64,000 nucleotides of DNA from Breviolum minutum Mf 1.05b.01 (Eukaryota; Sar; Dinophyceae; Suessiales; Symbiodiniaceae): contig DF241790.1 of assembly GCA_000507305.1 (NCBI GenBank), positions 1,955-65,954 on the forward strand. Direction: 5' to 3'. Shown one piece after another: positions 1 to 10,299 of this stretch. Every line of letters begins with the position of its first letter. Within the stretch, counting starts at the first letter, position 1. Below the pieces are notes generated by a model that was not told the origin of the DNA, did no database searches, and worked only from the letters and a program-made list of their open reading frames with translations. The translations under genes and the position numbers were made by a program.

Positions 1-89
1 CATTTCAAGTCAAAATGTACAAAACACGTCAGGTTTGGACCGTTTTTTGAACATTCCCAAAAGCCAGTCTGGTGTTTGCACAATGGACA

Positions 90-186
90 ATGACAGTGGA
101 ACAATGGAACAATGACAATGGAACAATGGAACAGTGATCAATGGAACAATGGACAGTGGAAAAGTGTGTGTGGGGGAGGAACAATG
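90..186. repeat. GGAACAATG-type short tandem repeat
   Basis: A run of imperfect 8-10 base units (GGAACAATG, GACAATG, GGACAGTG) fills this stretch. The short ORFs read through it on both strands are products of the repeat and are not proposed as genes. Confidence 0.7.
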
Positions 187-399
187 GGGAAAAATGGAAT
201 GCCTTTCAGTTGTATCCCTTTTATTAATACCATAATATGCTACAAAAAAACACAACAACAACCAAAAAAAAGAAAAGTAAGAAAAAATCAAGGGGCCACT
301 TGCTCAGGAACAAGGGGCCACTTCCCAAGAACAGAGATTATAATCCAAAGCCATTTATAGAATATAGAGTTATGAATAAAAACAAAACAAATACATATA

Positions 400-932
400 T
401 GATTGTAAATATATATATGTATATATATATATCATAAGCATGTCAATCCCCCACTCTTTTGCCCTAGTCAGGTTGCTCATTTTGATTGTAAAGAATGCAT
501 TCTGAAAAACCATCCCATCCCCCACAAGCGATTTTATATGTAGTGAAGTGGAAACGTTGGAGGTCATCACTATGTCCAATCCCTAGCAGAAAACCCATGT
601 TGTACTGACTATAAACGCACCTGCCCAACACATTTTTTGCTGTGAAATAAGGATGGTAAAAAATCTGAGCATGTTCAAAAAAACCGTGGCTTCAGAATAA
701 AAGTCGGGCACTCTAAATCCCAGGTAAAGACCTGCACCGTCAAAACTTGAAAAGTGTTATTTGATACCGTTTTTCAACCTCATCTAAGAGCATCGCAGCA
801 TCTGACTATAAAATAATGGTTCGTGGTTCTATAGAGGGCTCAACCTGACCCCACTGGCTTTCAAGAGGAAAAACATGGGGTGTTTATATTGAAAGATTAC
901 AAGCACCGTGTAGTCACCATCGCACCACTACA
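400..932. other. No gene seen; AT dinucleotide tract
   Basis: An (AT)n tract lies at about 409-432. The rest is AT-rich and holds only short ORFs without splice-flanked coding signal. I see nothing else to annotate. Confidence 0.4.
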
Positions 933-959
933 TTAGCTAAACCATGCTACTATAAAACT

Positions 960-1115
960 GTTTGAATCGCGCAGCGAGACCTCATCGCTATCCTCGTCGT
1001 CATCTCCATCCTCTTTCCAAGACAGTTTCCTCAGGCGACCAGACCCATCAGCTGTCTCTAGGAATGCTTCCATGAAGCTCCCGGCACACAATGGTATCCA
1101 GTTCTCGATGCTCAT
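960..1115 (-). CDS. Candidate exon with acidic segment, unknown protein
   Basis: The minus strand is open here and reads a helical stretch (FMEAFLETADGSGRLRKL) followed by a run rich in Asp and Glu (EDGDDDEDSDEV). Such acidic composition is unlikely in random AT-rich DNA. The upstream edge is unclear. Directly upstream another frame (KLWAAVSHEHRELDT, about 1080-1140) and a third (MKTKKVLAGAVLSQK, about 1150-1205) also look coding. Either there are small exons in different phases, or this is a frameshifted remnant. No domain is recognised. The neighbouring DNA has no convincing partner exon. Confidence 0.3.
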
Positions 1116-1204
1116 GGCTCACAGCTGCCCACAATTTGTTGCAGTTGGGGTCTTTTGGCTAAGCACAGCACCAGCAAGGACCTTCTTGGTCTTCATCGTT
1201 GCCA

Positions 1205-2440
1205 CGATAAAGAAGAACCTGCGGATTGTGGACATGCGTCATTGCCTTCGTGAGACTTGAACTCACCGGCAATCAAGACTGGCAAAGAGGCAAGGTGGCA
1301 GGTGTAGCAAACAACATGCACAGCTTGGAGAAAGTAGAGCGAAGTGTGGGAACAGGAGACATCCACTTCTCCGTACATTCAATCAACAAGGTATGTTCCA
1401 GGTACATCAAGATGCATCTACATCAATATGCATCTACATCAATTACCTACAAGTCAACAAAAGCCAACGCCCCAAGTAGAGGTTGCACATTTTATGCCTC
1501 CATGGTATTCGCACAAATTCCCCCATGAATAGTCCACAGCCCCCCAATCAAACAGCACCAACTTGGAAATGCCAACTTGCAGCTTCTACATGCTTCTACG
1601 GAAAGATTTTTCTTCTTTAGGCTTAGGACACCTACTCCTAGGACCTAGGAATTCCTCGTTGGCCTGTGAGTGTCTGTGTGTGTGTGTGCGGGGGAAATGG
1701 TTTTTTATCTTCCCATCCCGACATGACATCAGGATATGCCTCAATATTGCCTCAATAGTACACATAATCAGATACCCTATCATATGACATATGAATACCT
1801 ATTTTCGTCTTCATATTAAACAAACAATAATTATATAATAATAATAATAATGTGATGTGATATATATATATATAATTCATTCATACATATCCATACTACG
1901 GAAATACATCAATGTGTCCAAAATTGTGCTCGCAACTGCAAGGGACAACACTCTGCTTCTGTCGTGCGCGGAAGATAACATCCACAAACATCCATGCTAG
2001 ACCGGCGATCCTGCCTGGTTGCTGTTTAGGAACTTTGGTGCTCCTCTAAAAGTTCCGGCTGCCTGGGCTGAAAGAAAAGATAGAAAAGAACAAATTACAA
2101 ATCGTTTTTGTCTCAACCGTCCGGGGAGCCAAAATACATCTTACGACAAAATCATACAGAGCACCGAGACCGCCATTGCTCAGCGAGGAGAACTCAACTC
2201 ATACATGCTGCAGCGCAATAGGCGTCCGATTTTTTTTTTGAGCAGGTACAATCAAAAGCAGATGCCATTGTAGTAACATCTGCTGCAGGTTTTTGGTCCA
2301 CTCTCGTTGATCTCGTTGCGCGCTTCTGGCACAAGCATTTCCTTGACTAGCTACCCTACAGCGCTACAAAGATCAAAAAGGATAGAAAGCAAATGACTCG
2401 ACAGGCATTCCCCTCACAGTTGGGACTTTTCTTAACAATC
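1205..2440. other. No confident gene; TG and AT repeats
   Basis: Contains a (TG)n tract near 1673-1688, an (AAT)n run near 1838-1850 and an (AT)n tract near 1860-1874. ORFs on both strands are short and have no supporting splice or domain signal. Confidence 0.35.
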
Positions 2441-2444
2441 AATG

Positions 2445-2956
2445 CTTGATTACAAATCAAAGCTCACTCTTCAGATTGACCTGGCGCAGGTACAGAAGGA
2501 CAAGTCCCTAGACTTTCAAGACCTGGAGGATCGTAAAGGCAAACTGCGAGGAATTATACATCTTTCCGTTCCACATCCCAGCAGAAACATTTGAACAGCT
2601 CGCTGGAAGCTATCTTTATGTCCAATTGCAAACATGCCGGGTGTCCTTGGGCATCGCGTCGAATTCTTTCGGCACATCCTGCAAGCACCGCTTCCCAGTA
2701 GCACTCATCCAAACAACTGATACTGTGGCTCTGCTTTCCCTCTAAGAAGGACATATACGGACATTACAGTGTTCAGCTAGCTGATCAGCTGATCCGATGG
2801 TTGCAAACAAAGTGCGTAGAAATCGACGAAGAGGTGACCGTATCGTTTCACCTTCGCATCGAGTGCAACAACGGTCAATCTAAGTAAACTGAAAGACTCA
2901 AAAATCGTCACGCTGCCCGAGACATCCTGCATCATCCTCAAACTTCAGAGTCTGGT
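2445..2956 (+). pseudogene. Frameshifted coding remnant, unknown protein
   Basis: On the plus strand four consecutive pieces look coding but lie in changing frames. They are 2445-2575 (reads LTLQIDLAQVQKDKSLDFQD), about 2560-2742 (reads ETFEQLAGSYLYVQLQTC), 2744-2884 (reads GHYSVQLADQLIRWLQTKC) and 2874-2956 (reads VNLSKLKDSKIVTLPETS). The last ends at AGTCTG followed by GTAAGCG, a good splice donor. Each frame change has the same sense (one extra base per shift), and the open pieces overlap, so introns cannot explain them. The composition is rich in Asp, Glu, Gln and Lys. I recognise no family. A possible next exon lies at about 3041-3309 (reads DKVVVQFRLRSMAKQ). The antisense strand also has ORFs here, so strand assignment is not certain. 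Confidence 0.35.
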
Positions 2957-3693
2957 AAGCGAAATGATTGTATATAATCAGTTACAATCATAATATTCAT
3001 AAATTAGTTGTACATACAAGTTGTACAACTTGGTGGAGCAGTCAAATGCCAAGCGACAAGGTCGTAGTGCAGTTCCGCCTACGTTCCATGGCAAAACAAG
3101 GCAGTTGTGGACCAAAAGTTGCATACCCTGTAACTGTGCATATTTGCAAGGCTGTCCAGCATGATTGTGAACAAAACGATGGATTTAGGGAGGGAGAGAT
3201 CCGACCAAAGCACGTAAACTCCGATCACTTTGGGCATGCAAAGCCAAAGCCCACCTCTTTCCCCCTCCATTCAGATTCTTGCTTGTCAAGAGAATCAAGC
3301 ATAGACTGATCGTATGAGTTGTAGAAATTCTCCAGGTAGCGGCCTTGCATTTGCACTCCTTTTTTGTTCAATGCTCTCAGTTGCGAATTGTTTCTGATAT
3401 CACAGCTAATCGGAGATCGTATCTTAAGTCCAAATAGAAGGGAAATAGCTTCCTTGCACAGCATCTACATGACTCCGCGTCAAATGATTTAATAAAAATT
3501 TCCTGAGAGCTTGGCGACGCCTTTCCTTCGCCTGAACAAGGACTGGTAGATCATATGTCATTATGGTAGCATTCTGTTCTCTAGAGCTGCCACTCAAGCA
3601 GTTGATTTCCCTCTAAAGACTCTAAGACAAGGCAAGTACCTTACTCATCTGGACTCTTTGTCTTGAATGACTGGCTAGTATAATTTGCCCGGC

Positions 3694-3740
3694 AAAATGA
3701 CAGTTGAACGAGCGACAAAATGACAGTTGAACGAGCGACC
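3694..3740. repeat. 23-bp tandem duplication
   Basis: The unit AAAATGACAGTTGAACGAGC plus GAC occurs twice in direct succession with no mismatch, which indicates a recent slippage or duplication event. Confidence 0.85.
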
Positions 3741-3907
3741 CTGCAAGACTGTACATCCACGCTTAATGCTTCAACTGAAACTTGCCTCCTCTTTTGGGGC
3801 ACATTCACATGACTCGTTTTGTGAAGCTTGGTGGAAACCTCACAGGATGCCCCACAAGGCAAGCTGCAATTTTCAAGCTGCAGCAGCAACAAGACCACCA
3901 CCACCAC

Positions 3908-4010
3908 AACCAGCAACAACAACAACAACAACAACAACAACAAGAACAACACCAACACCAACACCAACACCAACACCAACNACACACACACCACAACCAC
4001 ACACACACAC

Positions 4011-4042
<32 letters not shown>

Positions 4043-4062
4043 ACAAAAAAAAAAAAAAACAA
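3908..4062. repeat. Compound CAA/CACCAA/CA microsatellite with one N
   Basis: (CAA)n runs into (CACCAA)n, then one undetermined base at 3981, then CA, CAC and CAA runs, and ends in an A-rich tract. All ORFs crossing it in six frames (poly-Gln, poly-Thr, poly-Asn, poly-Val, Trp/Cys runs) come from the repeat and are not called as genes. Confidence 0.9.
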
Positions 4063-4321
4063 GGAAATGGCAAACACAAGGTTTATTGCACATTCAATCA
4101 TTTTGCCCCGTGCTTCAGGCACCAGCCGTTTCCAAACAACTTTGTCATTGTTGAGAAAGAGGATGCCTTGCCATGGCTAGCAAGAAGTGTTTTCTTGGTA
4201 TCTCTCAACTTTCGGACATCTCTCAATGTACGATATTGCATGCCTTTTGCTGGTTGAGCAGCAATTACAAACCATCATTCACAACATCGTAATATGAAGT
4301 TCGATTCTACATCTCGTATGC

Positions 4322-4891
4322 TCACATCTCCTGTCCTATACTAGTATCTTCACTATCTTCACTGTTTTTGGACATGCGGGTGCTCAGGGCGTTTTGCCAT
4401 TTAGCCAAGAATGCCAATACAACCGCCTGCTTTTTGCACTCCTCGAACTTTTGGCCAGGCAGTTGCTCGCAGACCTGAGATCTTGCAACATGATTGTCAA
4501 AGGCCCAGTGCAAATGCAGGGTCATGCCAAGCTTTGATTTTGACAATGTTGCAAGATCCTCAAGTGTTGACAACTTTTCGTGAGACACTGCCACAGGTCG
4601 TGGCTTCGTCCATGCATCTGGAAAAGTGGTCCTGCAAGCAACAGGACACGGCAGACCATCCCATTCCATCCAAGAATGGCTTCGTTTGCACAAAGGCTTT
4701 GCCGTTTCAAGACTCCCCGAAGTCCTCACAGAAATTGTGGGAGGTTCCACAAACAGAAAAACAAACATCATGGCCTCAGTGTTATTGCAAGCTAGCATGA
4801 AAAAGGTTGTTTCTTCACGCTCAGGCTTTGATTGAAATATCTTCAAATCTGCTCTAGGCATTGGAGAAATGTTAATTTTGTCATTCTCCAA
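4322..4891 (-). CDS. 189-codon uninterrupted ORF, hypothetical
   Basis: This is one of the longest open frames in the window. It has an ATG start and a TGA stop and no frameshift. It shows no membrane segment or known motif. The C-terminal part has a mixed polar composition (LTRMSKNSEDSED-like tail near 4330-4380) more like protein than simple repeat. It could be a single-exon gene, a set of exons with readable introns, or chance. A 129-codon plus-strand ORF overlaps it at 4411-4800 and also looks plausible, which lowers confidence in the strand. Confidence 0.3.
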   Translation of the reverse strand: MENDKINISPMPRADLKIFQSKPEREETTFFMLACNNTEAMMFVFLFVEPPTISVRTSGSLETAKPLCKRSHSWMEWDGLPCPVACRTTFPDAWTKPRPVAVSHEKLSTLEDLATLSKSKLGMTLHLHWAFDNHVARSQVCEQLPGQKFEECKKQAVVLAFLAKWQNALSTRMSKNSEDSEDTSIGQEM

Positions 4892-4899
4892 TTCATGGC

Positions 4900-7800
4900 T
4901 TCATGGTCTGTCCATGTCTTTCTTGATTCCTTTGAGAAACTAGCATTGGCTTGCAACCTCCGCAAAGCAAGGATAAGACATGGGCGGCTCATTACTCTTA
5001 CATACCAGCACCATTAAAGCACGCAGTTCTTGCGGACCAATGCCATTATATTTAGTCTGCATGGGAACTTAGACTTTGGAACGCATCGAAATATGTTCAA
5101 ATCATTGAGTTGGGTCTCATCAATGCTTCTTGTACGTGTACGTATGAGAACAACATGAGAAAGTGTGTACGGATTGAGGTTACAGTACACCTTAAATACT
5201 TGAAGTCAAATGCTGCATGAATGATGTCATATCATGTATCACATATCCGTACATATCGTATGGTGTGCACAATGGTCTATCTAACATGTATTCTGAATGG
5301 ACTATAGTAGTGTAGGATTGCAACTGTATCTGCAGTATATCACTATACACGTTGTACTCTACTGTATATCACCTAGCAAAAACATCACATCTTCTATCTT
5401 GTGATCAACTGGTATATACCATGCATCATCATCGTGTATCATCGAAGCACGAAATCTGTTTCCAAATTCTGCATCATATGATGTATTGTGCATTCTACTG
5501 CATCATACAGTACATGTTGAATTTGCTTTCTGCATCATATTATGATTCAAATGATCCATGTATTTCAGATGTGTGACGTTTCAACAACACAGTGTATATA
5601 TATATATTTTTTTTTTCTGGCGCGTTTGACAAACCTATGGTACGATTTGGATGACTACAAGACTGGAAGTGACTAGAAGGCAGTATCTAAAGGTGGCCAG
5701 TCTTGTGGCTAGTTTGTGATATGCATTGGTATGCAATATAAACGTCTTGGGGCAGGTGTTTGACACTCCGGGAGCATGCTGTACAAAATATGTCACCTCT
5801 CGGCGAGCTAATTTCTCTCTTTCAAGGGCCAGACTGTTGCAGCACCGATACAGGCCGTATGGCTCCTGACAGTTCACATCGCTTGCCTTTGTTTGGCTTG
5901 TTTCGACAAGAGTTTCAAAATGACAAACAAACTGAAGGACTGGGAGTTTCGCCTCTGCATCCTCGAAGCACTAAACAGTGTTCAGAAAACTCAAAAAAGC
6001 GGCCTTGATAACCATCCCCTGTGGACCGCAGCCATTTGCTATCATCTTGGTGTGCTGGTCCTGATTATCTGAGTATAGACTGCATGAACAACTTGCCCAG
6101 TTTGCATTGACCATGCAACAATCAAAATTTGAAACAAAATATTGAAAAAATCAAACAAATGCCACTCGATAGTTCTATACTATACTGATATTCCACGTCC
6201 ACATGTATGTACGTATATATATATATAAATTATACTATATTAATATCTCCACATTGTTTATGCAATTCCTTGCCATCATCAGTGCGGTGCCACAATGTCG
6301 TGCATACTGTCAACTGTCAAGCCCGAAGTCCAGCTTTGGGACGGTGATCTCTCCAGAAGGACAAAGGCTGACGGAAGCAGCTCCTGCAAACGCATTACAT
6401 TTTCCGATAGCCTGAATATGCAATAATGACATAATAATGACTTTTTGAAAGCATTGGCATTGCGTGACTGCGTCTGCGTGGCTGTGCGTGCCCCCTAGCA
6501 CAACCTTTCAAGCACTGTTTCAATGGCAAAATATCAGAGGATTCAGAGGTACTCGGTGCATCTCGGTGCCAGGCCTTTACCAGCCTTGACATTTCCATTT
6601 CCGTCGAGTCCATCCAGTCCTGTCAGACTGTCAGTGCCAGGATGTCTTTTCATGTCTTTTCTACTCCGTGTGGAGGTGAGATGTTTTGAGACGCAGAGAC
6701 TGCCTTGAATCAAAGTGCCAAGATCAAAGGTTTCAAAACCTGGCATTCAGAAGCAAGGAACATTAAAATCCATGAAGCTTGATCCAGCTACAATTAGAAG
6801 TCGAAGAAGTCGAAATCACATGAAATCTCCCTCCACCTCGAAAACACTGCAAAAGAAGCAGCTTGACCAGTGCCATGGCTGGAAAATGTAGCAGTGCCAA
6901 TGCAGTGCCAAGCTTCAATAATCTTGGATGTATAATGATGTATCATGATCTCTGTAGTGTACAGTAGCACGTCTTGTTACAGCACCCTCGAAAAAGGTTA
7001 AACGTTCTGCTCTCGTTAAGCATTCAAGGGGTCAGCTACTCAAAGGTTGGGACTTGTTCGAGGCTCACCAGACTTGGTGGATCTTGGTGGTGTTGGTGGG
7101 CACTTTCCATTTTCATAGGTTTGCTAGGTTTCATGTGCGAAGGGCGACAAGTGTTAGATTTTGTCTGTATCTGATTGTTATGCTTGTCATAACTCTATCA
7201 AAGCTACTACAAGTAGTGTGTGCTGATGCCATCTAGAACAGCTCTGCTCCTGCATCAAACACCACATCTCAACCGGTTTAGTTGTGGATCCTCAGCGATC
7301 TTGGAAACCTTTGAGAACTTTCGACTTTATTCGTGATGTCACTGCAGACTGTGAGTTGCTAAAGTTTCTAAGTTCCGTGCAAGGTAGACTCCGTCAAGCA
7401 AACTTGCACTAGCCGGTTCCGCATCATTCGGGGCAGTCACCTCGGATCTCACACGTGTCAATTGCATTCAAATGATATGCCTAGATCTTCCAAATGATGC
7501 TAATGTTTTGCTGTTTCAGAAATTATTGCTTTTTTGGGGAACTTGTATTTTTTCCGCCTCCGAGCGATTTTTTGGTTTTGGATCGTTTTGGGGCGCTTGG
7601 ACCTCCCATCACGGTGCTGACCAAAATTTGAAACGGCGTAATTTCCCGCCCAAAAAGCGTAAAAACAAATCAGGGAGGCAGGCATTCCCTAGCAGCCAAA
7701 ACCCCCACCATGAAACTGCGTAATTTTTGGAAAAGAGCAAAAAATATCCAAACAGCAAAAAATAGTGCTGTTTCAACTTCGAGCGATAATTTCGCACAAC

Positions 7801-8700
7801 CGGAAGCTCTAGGTATGTATGATATGGCATCCTTGGCGGAGAGGCGGTGCAGTCAAGATTCCTGACTGCCATTGCTGTCGGTCAAGAGCTTTGCTTCACA
7901 TGAATTCACAAATGATGATATCACAGAAAACATGAACCAACATGCCTGTTTTGCGAAAGAACAATGAAGCAACATTCTGCTTGTGAGCATGACTGGCAGT
8001 GCTCATGATGTTTGCTTCGCAAAGCGCCGGCCATCTAGAAACGACATGAAGGGACAGTGTCTGGGACAAAGCACATGGAAGTTTGGAGTTCCACTGAGAC
8101 CATCCCAATCAGCTTCGTCCACCTTCAATGCAAAGAACAGTCGAGCAAGGGGAAGTTGGGCTCATTCACTCACAATTTGCAAAGGTACCAGATGGTACCA
8201 GTATAGTGTTCCTCACTGATTCAATGAGGGTATCATAATCGTGTATGGAAGCAATTGACAATAAAATTTGTTTACGCAACATTCAAGCACAACCACCAGG
8301 TGAATTTCCGATATTGTTACTCTATAATATTAAGACGTATCAAGACCGTACATGCCATACTCATGCACTGATTCATTTGTCAACTAATTGCCATTGTCTT
8401 TTGCACTTTATTCTGTTTGCACCATACAATCAGTACACGTACTGCTTATTTATCTATTTTTCTTCTACCACCTTGGCGTCTCTGCCAACACTGGTCTACT
8501 GTCAGGCAGGTACTTCAATGATTTTCAATGGTGATTCTGGAAGACATTGGAAAAACATGGAAAAACTTTAGACTACCGTGACTACTTAGACTATACCAAG
8601 ACTTCTCAAGCAAGCGCTTAGGACCTTATGGACTTCACATCATGTTTCCAATACAGGTACACATCATCACTGCCAATTTCTTACGGTAAGCATTAAATAT
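4900..8700. other. No confident gene; possible small exon at 6.3 kb
   Basis: Mostly AT-rich sequence with (AT)n at 5598-5610 and 6214-6228. A possible minus-strand exon lies at about 6314-6388, preceded by TTTGCAG, and reads AASVSLCPSGEITVPKLDFG. Minus-strand ORFs at 6395-6613 and 6543-6746 overlap in different frames and cannot be resolved. The stretch 7500-7800 is unusually rich in AAAA/TTTT with ORFs of no clear character. Confidence 0.3.
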
Positions 8701-8709
8701 TAAATGATA

Positions 8710-9315
8710 TTAAATGTGATAAATTGAGTTACTAGAAAGCTTATTGCGACAGCAGCATTTGCAAGACCTGTTCATGAGCTGGGAAGTGCAGCCTGGCCAG
8801 TGTAGAGCAGCCGCAAAAAGAAGAGCAAGTCTGCTCGGGTCCTGTGTGCATCGTCGCGTGCGAGGCATTTGTGCAAATCTCTCTGCATTCCGGTGCGTGA
8901 GACTGACTTGTGGGAGGCATGGCCGGCATGGCCTGCATCTCCCTAAGTTTGTGACTTTGTGAATGTGAACGCTGGATAACCACAACATAATGTAACCTTC
9001 AATATGGTCCCTGGGTGAACCTGGCAAACCCCTCCATTGCCAGTTTATGCATGGTCTCGCTCTCTCCCACATGGCTCGCGCATGTATCCGAGTCTGAAAC
9101 GAATCTGGGAGCTCAATGGTCTTCGTACGACCTGCATTGCTGGAAGCGGTACTGCTTACTTTACTCCCTTCCCAGGTCACGTAGCATCTGCATTGTCGGT
9201 GGACAGAAGTGAAGATCTGTGACCTTTTGTGACAAATATGATATGCACCAATTTGAATCCTGCAAGCTACTCTGATTGCTTTGCTATGCTTTGCCACCAC
9301 TTGGTTTTCATTCAC
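8710..9315 (-). CDS. 201-codon ORF, doubtful
   Basis: This is the longest uninterrupted ORF in the window. Its composition (many Arg, Cys and His) is not typical of a soluble protein. A second minus frame (8741-8983) and a plus frame (8744-8962) over the same DNA look equally plausible. No domain or splice pattern decides between them. I list it for its length only. Confidence 0.18.
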   Translation of the reverse strand: MNENQVVAKHSKAIRVACRIQIGAYHICHKRSQIFTSVHRQCRCYVTWEGSKVSSTASSNAGRTKTIELPDSFQTRIHARAMWERARPCINWQWRGLPGSPRDHIEGYIMLWLSSVHIHKVTNLGRCRPCRPCLPQVSLTHRNAERFAQMPRTRRCTQDPSRLALLFAAALHWPGCTSQLMNRSCKCCCRNKLSSNSIYHI

Positions 9316-10130
9316 GTTGCTGTACCGTCTTCCACTGCTAGTAGATATGCGTGCAATCTATAGCATTATTGCAGGAATCTCTTGGAAATCGAGAATTTCA
9401 CGCAGGGCCATCCTGCCTTCGGACATTTCTCCGGTGAGCATTTGGCGAAAAGGTTTCGATACAGCTCGCAAAACAGCTGAGTGTGCCATGGCCGCTCCGT
9501 CCTACAAACATGGCGAACATGCAAAGACCAAGGATAGGTCTTCTTGGGTCCTGCTGCTCTCTAAGAATGACTACTGTATCCACTATCAACCATCTATGGT
9601 ACACCTGCAGTGTGATGTGATGACCAATATGGCCCACAACTCTTTTCATACAAGAATAGGAAACGGATGGTTCAGAGTCCAGAGTTCTATGTAGATAGAT
9701 AATTCATGATATTTCTAGAACTGTCTAGAACCAACATCTCATGAAGAGCCATGACCACCCTTGACCAAGAAAACCAATTGCTTCATGTTGCTTCTGTTTG
9801 CTTCAGTGACAGGATAAGAAGCACTGTCCTTTTGTGAGTCTGTGTACTGTCTGTGTGGTAGTATCATGTTGGCGCAAGCTGAACTTCGAAAAGAAAGGTG
9901 TGGGGTAGCTCTGCAATGACTTGTCAGTATACATAAGTGCGGTTCATATTGAATTGATTTGAATCGCCCTCTTTGTTGGAACAAGATGAAAGAGATGGTG
10001 AAAGCGAGTGACAACCAGTGCTGTAGGATGCTGTAGGCTTAGCAACAAATGAGCATAGCTTTGACAGTCTCCTTTGTCTGGAACTTCACATCCTGCGACA
10101 GCGAGGAGACTCAGGTTTACGTTTCCTTTA
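9316..10130. other. No confident gene
   Basis: ORFs occur on both strands (for example minus 9398-9649 and 9739-10014), but none shows a domain or in-phase exon neighbours. Confidence 0.25.
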
Positions 10131-10131
10131 C

Positions 10132-10292
10132 ACGTTGCATCATGTTGCAACTGACTTCTGGATGTGGTCAGGTGAAAGCTGTATGGTGCGAAGTAAAGCT
10201 TGATCGCAGGGCAGCAGACTCTTGCCTTGCCCTCCTCATCAGCGAAGAGTAACTCGCCGAAGTTGAGGTAGTGGGTCCGAACGTTGGAGTAC
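10132..10292 (-). CDS. Candidate coding exon, unknown protein
   Basis: A 161-base minus-strand exon is bounded by GGAG at the acceptor and GTAAAG at the donor. It reads in phase as NVRTHYLNFGELLFADEEG, then VCCPAIKLYFAPYSFHLTTS. The alternating hydrophobic pattern suggests beta strands. The other two frames are interrupted or low in charged residues. No family is recognised, and I could not chain it to neighbouring exons. Confidence 0.42.
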
Positions 10293-10299
10293 CTCCATC

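Noticed and set aside
3641-4257. Long ORFs on both strands (poly-Gln, poly-Thr, poly-Val, Trp/Cys runs)
   Set aside because: They are translations of the CAA/CA microsatellite in all frames, with an N in the middle.
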